Shown: in pieces, positions 6,762 through 11,486 of the stretch
How the letters are laid out: each line of letters begins with the position of its first letter
Numbering within the stretch: the first letter of the stretch is position 1
Origin: Clostridia bacterium
GTDB taxonomy: Bacteria; Bacillota_A; Clostridia; Oscillospirales; Acutalibacteraceae
NCBI GenBank assembly: GCA_017445685.1
Contig: JAFSTS010000027.1
Coordinates: forward strand, 1-11,486
DNA: 11,486 nucleotides
Reading direction: 5' to 3'
Made by a program: the position numbers and the translations under genes
Notes under the pieces: generated by a model
Told to the model about the DNA's origin: nothing
Database searches by the model: none
Seen by the model: only the letters and a program-made list of their open reading frames with translations

Positions 6762-7145
6762 TTAAAAATTTTTATTTTTTCTGTTTTTGTAGTCCTCTAA
6801 TGCTGATTGAATAGCTTCTTCTGCAAGCACTGAACAGTGCATTTTGTGCTGCGGAAGACCGTCCAAAGCCTCTGCAACGGCTTTGTTTGTCAGCTTCTTC
6901 GCTTCATCGACGGGTTTTCCTTTTATCATTTCCGTTGCCATTGAGCTTGAAGCAATTGCGCTGCCGCAGCCGAAGGTTTCAAATTTAACATCGACGATTA
7001 TGTCGTTTTCTATTTTGAGATACATTTTCATTATATCTCCGCATTTTGCGTTTCCGACTTCTCCGATTCCGTCGGCGTTCTCGATGACTCCGACATTTCG
7101 CGGATTTCTGAAGTGATCCATAACTTTTTCGCTGTATAATGCCAT
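6762..7145 (-). CDS. iscU: Fe-S cluster assembly scaffold IscU/NifU (N-terminal-domain type)
   Basis: The scaffold receives sulfur from IscS and iron to build a [2Fe-2S] or [4Fe-4S] cluster for transfer to apoproteins. The three ligand cysteines are in place: C35 in GNAKCGD, C60 in ETFGCGSAIASSS, and C104 in MHCSVLAEEAI. The conserved Asp37 that helps cluster release follows the first. MALYSEKVMDHFRNPRNVG is the typical opening. With 127 residues it is the single-domain form, lacking the NifU ferredoxin-like and C-terminal domains. The LPPVK-like chaperone motif of proteobacterial IscU is replaced by LDGLPQHKMHC. The last residues (NRKNKNF) are a low-complexity, AT-rich tail. It starts 12 bp after iscS with AAGGAG upstream, so the two are co-transcribed. 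hscA, hscB and fdx do not follow, as is usual for such short Clostridia loci. Confidence 0.95.
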   Translation of the reverse strand: MALYSEKVMDHFRNPRNVGVIENADGIGEVGNAKCGDIMKMYLKIENDIIVDVKFETFGCGSAIASSSMATEMIKGKPVDEAKKLTNKAVAEALDGLPQHKMHCSVLAEEAIQSALEDYKNRKNKNF

Positions 7146-7157
7146 TGTGGTTCTCCT

Positions 7158-8342
7158 TTATAATATATATTCGCGCTTACCTGATTGAAGATCTCTCCAG
7201 ATCGGAGAAAATCCGCGCAGGTAATTGACGACTTCTTCAACTGATTTAATTATATATTCTATTTCTTCGTCTGTGATATCTTTATCAATGCTGAGTCTCA
7301 AAGAGCCGTGCGCAACATCGTGGACTCTGCCGATGGCAAGCAAAACATGGCTCGGGTCAAGAGAGCCTGATGTGCAAGCGCTGCCGGAAGAAGCCAGAAT
7401 GCCTTTGTCATCAAGAAGCAAAAGCAGCGATTCTCCCTCAATTCCCTCAAAGCAGAAGTTCACATTCGACGGCAGACGAAGCTTTTCGTCACCGTTGAGC
7501 GCGCTGTGAGGAATACCTCGAAGTCCTTCGATAAGCCTGTTTCTTTTTTTGCTGACGATTTCCGATGTTTTTTCCATGTCGGAAACAGAATCTTTAAGAG
7601 CCTGAGCCATAGCGGCAATGGCAGGCACATTTTCTGTTCCTGCGCGTTTGCCCTTTTCCTGCGCTCCGCCCTCTATCAGCGTCGCAAGCCTGATCCCTTT
7701 TTTCGCATAAAGGAAGCCGGTGCCTTTCGGGCCGTGATATTTGTGAGCTGATGAAGACAGCAGGTCAATATTGTCTTTTTCAACATCGACGGGGATATGG
7801 CCTACAGCCTGAACTGCATCTGTGTGGAAAAGAACGCCGTGGTTTCGGCATATTTCACCGATTTTTCTTATCGGCTGGATAGTGCCTATTTCGTTGTTTG
7901 CATACATTACGGTAACAAGACAGGTGTCGTCACGAATCGCTTTTTCTACATCTTCGGGATCGACTATTCCGTTTTCGTGGACATCAAGCAGTGTGATCTC
8001 AAAACCGTTTTTCTCCAGCTTATTAAGCGTATGAAGAACTGCATGGTGTTCAAAGGCTGTTGAAATAATGTGCTTCTTATCCTTCAGTCTTCCGATTTCG
8101 GCGGCAGTGAGGATCGCCTGATTGTCCGCCTCGCTTCCGCCGGAGGTGAAAATTATTTCTCTTGGCTGCGCGTTTATGATCGCGGCAATATCCTCCCTTG
8201 CAGTTTCGAGGATATCCTTTGCCTGCTGACCGAAGCTGTAAAGGCTTGACGGATTGCCGTAAGACTCTTTCATAACTTTCAACATTGTTTCGATCGCGGC
8301 GTCGCTCATCTTCGTGGTAGCCGCATTGTCTGCATATATCAT
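7158..8342 (-). CDS. iscS: Cysteine desulfurase (IscS/NifS group)
   Basis: This class V aminotransferase-fold PLP enzyme turns cysteine into alanine and holds the sulfur as a persulfide for IscU and MnmA. The opening MIYADNAATTKM is diagnostic. The PLP lysine is K201 in SSSAHKYHGPKG. The catalytic cysteine is C323 in the flexible loop ASSGSACTSGS (318-328), which is full length as in group I enzymes. Other marks are FTSGGSEADN (65-74), EHH (98-100) and HTDAVQAVG (173-181). I place the start at the ATG at 8342, with AAGGAG 8 nt upstream. An in-frame GTG at 8351 would overlap that site and add only three residues. The protein is 394 residues, close to E. coli IscS (404). It sits first in iscS-iscU, divergent from the Rrf2 regulator gene. 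Confidence 0.96.
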   Translation of the reverse strand: MIYADNAATTKMSDAAIETMLKVMKESYGNPSSLYSFGQQAKDILETAREDIAAIINAQPREIIFTSGGSEADNQAILTAAEIGRLKDKKHIISTAFEHHAVLHTLNKLEKNGFEITLLDVHENGIVDPEDVEKAIRDDTCLVTVMYANNEIGTIQPIRKIGEICRNHGVLFHTDAVQAVGHIPVDVEKDNIDLLSSSAHKYHGPKGTGFLYAKKGIRLATLIEGGAQEKGKRAGTENVPAIAAMAQALKDSVSDMEKTSEIVSKKRNRLIEGLRGIPHSALNGDEKLRLPSNVNFCFEGIEGESLLLLLDDKGILASSGSACTSGSLDPSHVLLAIGRVHDVAHGSLRLSIDKDITDEEIEYIIKSVEEVVNYLRGFSPIWRDLQSGKREYIL

Positions 8343-8373
8343 ATTTGTCACTCCTTCTTGTTATTACGAGCGA

Positions 8374-8410
8374 ATTATAACACCTTTTACCTACTATGTC
8401 AATAGGTAAA
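8374..8410 (-). promoter_or_regulatory. iscS-iscU promoter with candidate IscR operator
   Basis: Minus strand: TTGACA (8402-8397), 17-nt spacer, TATAAT (8379-8374). The inverted repeat TTTACCTA-N9-TAGGTAAA (8386-8393 and 8403-8410) covers the -35 box and has longer arms than the copy at metY. The core ACCTATTGACATAGTAGGT is identical in both. The transcription start should be about 25 nt before the iscS start. Confidence 0.85.
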
Positions 8411-8422
8411 TAAAAATAACTC

Positions 8423-8455
8423 TTGAAAACCTATTCACCTTGCGGTATAATAGGT
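8423..8455 (+). promoter_or_regulatory. Promoter of the Rrf2 regulator gene with a weaker operator-like repeat
   Basis: Plus strand: TTGAAA (8423-8428), 17-nt spacer, TATAAT (8446-8451), about 33 nt before the ATG. Inverted ACCTATT (8429-8435) and AATAGGT (8449-8455) flank the spacer and -10 box. The half-site plus AC (ACCTATT-N-AC) matches the iscS/metY operator, but the spacing to the second arm is longer. This suggests weaker autoregulation. Confidence 0.7.
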
Positions 8456-8484
8456 AAAGATAAGTACACGAAAGAGGGATTTTG

Positions 8485-8886
8485 ATGATATCGACAAGAG
8501 GGCGTTACGCAATAAGAGTAATGATCGATCTGGCTTCGCAAAACAACGATGGATTTGTTCCGCTAAAGGATATTGCCGAAAGACAGGGTATATCGAAAAA
8601 GTATCTTGAGATCATCGTCAAGGATATGGTCGCAGGAGATCTGCTTGTCGGCGCAAGCGGAAAGGGCGGCGGATATAAGTTGTGCAGAAAACCCGAAGAA
8701 TATTCCATTGGGGAGATCATCGAGCTTATGGAGGGCAATCTTGCAACGGTTGCGTGCCTTGCTTCCGATAAAAACGATTGTCCGAGAGCCGAGTTTTGCG
8801 AAACGCTTCCGATGTGGTCGGAGTTTGATAAGCTTGTCCATGACTTTTTTTATTCCAAAAAGCTTACCGACTTGATAAAAAAATAA
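8485..8886 (+). CDS. iscR: Rrf2-family regulator, IscR-like with cluster cysteines
   Basis: Rrf2 proteins are dimeric winged-helix repressors. IscR senses Fe-S cluster supply through a [2Fe-2S] cluster. The 133 residues open with MISTRGRYAIRVMIDLA, followed by VPLKDIAERQGISKKYLEIIVKDM (helix-turn-helix, 25-48) and the wing AGDLLVGASGKGGGYKLCR (50-68). Three cysteines, C91, C99 and C105 (C-x7-C-x5-C), lie in the cluster-binding loop, close to the C-x5-C-x5-C of E. coli IscR. The Firmicute cysteine-metabolism regulator CymR has no such set, so IscR is preferred. The start is the ATG at 8485, 6 nt after GAGGG; the preceding in-frame TTG is unlikely. It is divergent from iscS, and the operator-like repeats lie between them. 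Predicted targets are iscS-iscU, metY and itself. Confidence 0.88.
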   Translation: MISTRGRYAIRVMIDLASQNNDGFVPLKDIAERQGISKKYLEIIVKDMVAGDLLVGASGKGGGYKLCRKPEEYSIGEIIELMEGNLATVACLASDKNDCPRAEFCETLPMWSEFDKLVHDFFYSKKLTDLIKK

Positions 8887-8900
8887 TGCTGAGAATATAA

Positions 8901-8942
8901 AAAATGAGATGAAAGCGCAAAACAGCACGATCATCTCATTTT
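8901..8942. terminator. Bidirectional terminator between iscR and the peptidase gene
   Basis: A perfect 12-bp stem (AAAATGAGATGA / TCATCTCATTTT) with an 18-nt loop lies 14 bp after the iscR stop. On the plus strand it ends in TTTTTATTT. On the minus strand the A run before the 5' arm becomes a T run (ATTTTTTATATTC), so it can also end the converging peptidase transcript. Confidence 0.85.
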
Positions 8943-8971
8943 TATTTGCATGATAATTTATGGACTTTTCA

Positions 8972-9886
8972 TTATTTCAACCTGTATTCCCCGTCTGAAA
9001 CGGTCAGCAAGTCTGCATTTTTCTTAACATCAAGCATTTGCATATTTCTGCCGGGATTAAAGAAATACGCTGTGCGCGAGGGAGTTTTGCTGTCGGATAT
9101 GACGGAATATCTGCCGCCTTTGTATACGACTGCCGCTCCGTTTTCAATGCACAAAGACGGAATATCAAGCTCTGCCGCATTGAAGGCAAAAACCCGCCAT
9201 GCGATGTTGTTAAAATGGGGACAGATGCAGAAGGGGATAATGTTTGCGCAGTGGTAATAGTCGTATGAAGCGTCCATGCCGACAAACGGGAAACTGTCGG
9301 TGATCCTGAATTCATCCTCGCCGCAGCAGTCCCAGCCTCGTCTTGCCCAGCACATTGCTCCCGAGCTCGGGCCGATGAGAACTGCGCCGCGGTAAAACGC
9401 AAGCTTCATCATCTCAAATACGCCCTTCTGACGCCAGTTTTCAGTCAGGAATTTTAAATTTCCGCCTGTTGCATAAATGATATCGGCTTCGGAGATCTGT
9501 TTGGCGATTTCCGTTATGCTCTGCTGAGAGACAAGTAAAACATCTGTTTCGCATCCTGCGTTTTTAAACCATTCAACTATTTCCTCAGTCTCGTGGAGCA
9601 GGTCGAAATTAGCCGTAGGAACAAAGAGCATTTTAGGTGTTTCCTTTTTTGTGTGGGAAATACATTCGTCAATGAGCGCCTTGAAACGATCTTCTGTGTC
9701 AAAGCCGCCGCCTATGGCAATTACCTCGCCGTTTAATCCGGCAATTTCGGCTGTTTTTGTGTAAAAAGAAACTTCGTTTTCGCTGTAGTAAAGCTCGGCG
9801 CTGTGATTAAAGTGACCGAATAATGCGCTGAAAAGCAGGACAAAAATCAATGCAAATATTTTGAAAGGTTTTAAAAGTGCGTTCAT
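8972..9886 (-). CDS. S51-type peptidase (peptidase E-like) with N-terminal membrane/signal segment
   Basis: The core (about 52-265) has the class I glutamine-amidotransferase-like fold of S51 peptidases. Marks are EVIAIGGG (54-61), KMLFVPTAN (85-93), IIYATGGNLKFLTENWRQKG (136-155), then GPSSGAMCWARRG (172-184) with the nucleophile expected at S174 (GxSAG has become GPSSG), and IPFCICPHFN (217-226) with the catalytic His at H224. Known members cut Asp-X dipeptides or, as cyanophycinase, the cyanophycin backbone. Which applies here is unclear. The odd part is residues 1-30: KPFKIFALIFVLLFSALFG is a signal peptide or anchor, although peptidase E is cytosolic. The start is well supported (GGAGGT, 6 nt spacing) and no alternative Met precedes the core. 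It is a single gene with its own promoter and a shared terminator. Confidence 0.85.
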   Translation of the reverse strand: MNALLKPFKIFALIFVLLFSALFGHFNHSAELYYSENEVSFYTKTAEIAGLNGEVIAIGGGFDTEDRFKALIDECISHTKKETPKMLFVPTANFDLLHETEEIVEWFKNAGCETDVLLVSQQSITEIAKQISEADIIYATGGNLKFLTENWRQKGVFEMMKLAFYRGAVLIGPSSGAMCWARRGWDCCGEDEFRITDSFPFVGMDASYDYYHCANIIPFCICPHFNNIAWRVFAFNAAELDIPSLCIENGAAVVYKGGRYSVISDSKTPSRTAYFFNPGRNMQMLDVKKNADLLTVSDGEYRLK

Positions 9887-9917
9887 ATCTGTACCTCCGT
9901 TTGTAAATCTGAAAGTA

Positions 9918-9946
9918 ATTATACATCAAAACCGATCTAAAATCAA
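9918..9946 (-). promoter_or_regulatory. Promoter of the S51-type peptidase gene
   Basis: Minus strand: TTGATT (9946-9941), 17-nt spacer, consensus TATAAT (9923-9918), about 30 nt upstream of the ATG at 9886. Confidence 0.75.
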
Positions 9947-10040
9947 TCCTCCGTCCGACTTTTATGATTTTTCAGCACACATTTTGTGCATAATTTCAAA
10001 AAGAAAACTTTTTCTTACTATAGCAAAAAGATATTAAATT

Positions 10041-10049
10041 TGATATAAT
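10041..10049 (+). promoter_or_regulatory. Putative extended -10 promoter of the ribokinase operon
   Basis: TGATATAAT is a full extended -10 element, 39 nt before the GTG start. No good -35 box lies 17 nt upstream, which extended -10 promoters tolerate. Two small inverted repeats precede it, GCACA/TGTGC (9975-9989) and AAAAAG/CTTTTT (9998-10013). They might be regulator sites or the end of an unseen transcript. I see nothing else in the gap. Confidence 0.5.
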
Positions 10050-10088
10050 AATTAAATAAACGTTAGTGTGTATACGGGAGGTATCACC

Positions 10089-10982
10089 GTGAAAATATTG
10101 AATTTCGGTTCTTTGAATATCGATATGTGCTACAGGGTCAACCGTTTTGCCTCGGCAGGCGAGACAGTAGACAGCCTTGCTCTGACAAAAACGGCGGGCG
10201 GAAAAGGGCTCAACCAGTCTCTTGCCCTCGCAAGAGCCGGAGCGAAAGTCCTTCATGCCGGCTGCGTGGGAGAAGACGGGGAATTTTTGCGCCGGCTTCT
10301 TGAAGAAAGCGGAGTGGACTGCTCTTTTTTACAGACTGTTGATACACCGACAGGTCATGCGGTAATTCAAATCGAGCCGAACGGTCAAAACTGTATTCTT
10401 CTCTACGGCGGAGCAAACAGGACTGTCACCGAAGAATTGATAGACAAAGCGCTTGATTCTCTTGACGAGGGCGACTGGGTGCTTTTGCAAAACGAGATAA
10501 ACAATGTTTCGCTTATTATGGAAAAGGCTTCGCAAAAGGGTGTAAAAATCGCCTTGAATCCTTCTCCGTTTGCAGGAGTCAGGGAAATGCCGCTCGATCT
10601 TGTCGACAGATTCATAATGAATGAATATGAAGCGTCTGAGCTTCTTGACGGGATACCCGAAGAACAGCTTGCACAAAAGCTGACTGAAAAATTTCCAAAG
10701 GCTGATTTCGTCGTAACTCTCGGCAGCAGGGGAGCGCAGTATATTTCAAAGAGCGAGCGTCACTATGAGCCTGTAATTGACATTGAGGTTGTCGACACAA
10801 CGGGCGCAGGAGACACATTTACGGGATATGTTATGGCTGAGCTGATGGCAGGCAAAGCCGTAAAAGAAGCGATGCTCAAAGCCACTGCCGCGTCAACGCT
10901 TGCCGTATCCGTGCTCGGAGCTTCGGATTCGATACCGCGTTACAATGAAGTTGAAGAATTGCTCAGGAGGATAAAAAGATGA
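10089..10982 (+). CDS. rbsK: PfkB-family sugar kinase, probable ribokinase
   Basis: The enzyme should phosphorylate ribose (or a related sugar or nucleoside) with ATP in the cytosol. The PfkB layout is complete: MKILNFGSLNIDMCYRVNRF with substrate Asp12, GGKGLNQ (37-43), the second substrate region LNPSP (157-161), NEYE (178-181), TLGSRG (210-215) and the anion-hole/catalytic motif DTTGAGDTF (236-244) with base D242. GGKGLNQ and the SIP near the C-terminus favour ribokinase over fructokinase. The length is 297 residues, against 309 in E. coli RbsK. The start is GTG at 10089, behind GGGAGG with about 7 nt spacing. An upstream in-frame GTG at 10068 would include that site in the coding region and is rejected. 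The stop overlaps the start of the ADP-ribosylglycohydrolase gene (ATGA), so the substrate may be ribose released by that partner. Confidence 0.88.
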   Translation: MKILNFGSLNIDMCYRVNRFASAGETVDSLALTKTAGGKGLNQSLALARAGAKVLHAGCVGEDGEFLRRLLEESGVDCSFLQTVDTPTGHAVIQIEPNGQNCILLYGGANRTVTEELIDKALDSLDEGDWVLLQNEINNVSLIMEKASQKGVKIALNPSPFAGVREMPLDLVDRFIMNEYEASELLDGIPEEQLAQKLTEKFPKADFVVTLGSRGAQYISKSERHYEPVIDIEVVDTTGAGDTFTGYVMAELMAGKAVKEAMLKATAASTLAVSVLGASDSIPRYNEVEELLRRIKR

Positions 10983-11486
10983 ATACTACTCCGACTTATG
11001 TAAGAATACCGCCATGGGAAAACTATGCGGTAGATATAATGGTCGAATATATGCAGTGCGTTGATGAAGGTCTTGATGTCGAAAGATACAAGACTCTTAT
11101 TGAGGAGATCAGCAAACTGCCAATTGAAGAGGAAAGAGAAAAAATGGCGGACGCAATGTTTTCGCTGATCCAAATGCTTCCCGTGCGCGGGGATGTTAAA
11201 TATAACGAGCCGTCGGATTATGAGACGATCAAATCTCTCTGCCCTGAAAGCGTTGAGCTTCCGGCGGTTGACAGGCAGAAGCTTTTTGAAAAAATATACG
11301 GCGCGTGGATGGGCAGAATATGCGGATGCCTGCTCGGAAAACCGGTCGAAGGCATGAGAATGGCTCAGATGGACAGCGTGCTGAAAGAGACGGGGAACTA
11401 TCCTGTCAGCAGGTATCTTCTAAAGTCCGACATGACAGAGGAAGTTTGTGAGAAATGTCCGTACAATCTTCTCGGCAGAGTCTATG
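10979..11486 (+). CDS. ADP-ribosylglycohydrolase-family protein, N-terminal part (cut by right edge)
   Basis: This gene is open to the end of the window (169 codons seen). The ATG at 10979 overlaps the rbsK stop by 4 bp (ATGA) and has AGGAGG 8 nt upstream inside rbsK, a sign of translational coupling. Residues 105-125 (KIYGAWMGRICGCLLGKPVEG) are the first helix of the ADP-ribosylglycohydrolase (ARH/DraG) fold. The usual GDALG is GCLLG here, as I recall for one bacterial subgroup. About 100 residues of charged, mostly helical sequence precede the domain, an N-terminal extension absent from classic DraG. The family removes ADP-ribose from proteins or cleaves related N-glycosidic bonds with two Mg2+ ions. 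The acidic metal ligands lie beyond the edge, so activity cannot be judged. Pairing with a ribokinase suggests a scavenging role on nucleosides or ADP-ribose derivatives rather than protein repair. Confidence 0.85.
   Translation, partial: MNTTPTYVRIPPWENYAVDIMVEYMQCVDEGLDVERYKTLIEEISKLPIEEEREKMADAMFSLIQMLPVRGDVKYNEPSDYETIKSLCPESVELPAVDRQKLFEKIYGAWMGRICGCLLGKPVEGMRMAQMDSVLKETGNYPVSRYLLKSDMTEEVCEKCPYNLLGRVY

Noticed and set aside
6408..6800. A plus-strand open frame across the metY leader and the iscU end
   Set aside because: It runs through the promoter, operator and leader on the opposite strand, lacks a ribosome-binding site, and its translation is low in recognisable content.
8343..8351. 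GTG at 8351 as the iscS start
   Set aside because: It overlaps the AAGGAG ribosome-binding site, which is ideally spaced for the ATG at 8342, and the shorter protein starts at the family's usual position.
8482..8484. TTG at 8482 as the iscR start
   Set aside because: The ATG immediately after it has better spacing from GAGGG and matches the usual Rrf2 N-terminus.
10068..10088. GTG at 10068 as the ribokinase start
   Set aside because: It would place the GGGAGG ribosome-binding site inside the gene, and the extra residues precede the normal first β-strand of PfkB proteins.

Overview
The window looks like chromosomal DNA of a Clostridia-type Firmicute, perhaps Ruminococcaceae/Oscillospiraceae-like. 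This is inferred from strong GGAGG-type ribosome-binding sites, TTGACA/TATAAT promoters with 17-nt spacers, moderate GC with AT-rich intergenic DNA, an isc locus of only rrf2-iscS-iscU, and the protein families present. I cannot name a species. No mobile element, tRNA, rRNA or CRISPR array is visible.

Layout. Positions 1-2903 are on the minus strand: the N-terminus of a sodium:neurotransmitter-type symporter (cut by the left edge), a small lipoprotein candidate, a membrane-anchored XRE regulator, and a glycerate 2-kinase with its own promoter. Positions 2963-8342, also minus, form a sulfur block: iscS-iscU, then a leader region, metY (O-acetylhomoserine sulfhydrylase), cysK (cysteine synthase) and mnmA (tRNA 2-thiouridylase). 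The IscR-like Rrf2 regulator is divergent, at 8485-8886 (+). A secreted or anchored S51-type peptidase (minus) follows. The right edge carries a ribokinase-family gene overlapping the start of an ADP-ribosylglycohydrolase gene (+, cut by the edge).

How the sulfur block fits together. MetY and CysK fix sulfide into homocysteine and cysteine. IscS takes sulfur from cysteine as a persulfide, which goes to IscU for Fe-S clusters and to MnmA for tRNA thiolation. The iscS and metY promoters share the same 19-nt sequence (ACCTATTGACATAGTAGGT on the minus strand), which contains the -35 box and is an inverted repeat. It is a good candidate operator for the adjacent Rrf2 protein, which keeps three cysteines in the IscR cluster-binding region.

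The most interesting element is the roughly 315-nt metY leader. It holds an unannotated 48-codon ORF (6638-6492, minus) with a perfect AAGGAGG site and five cysteine codons, three of them in the last nine codons. Around it are mutually exclusive RNA pairings, including a perfect 12-nt long-range match between the ORF and a segment downstream of it that can alternatively form a local 8-bp stem. This looks like a cysteine-sensing translational leader or attenuator layered on top of Rrf2 control. The sequence supports the architecture; the mechanism is inference.
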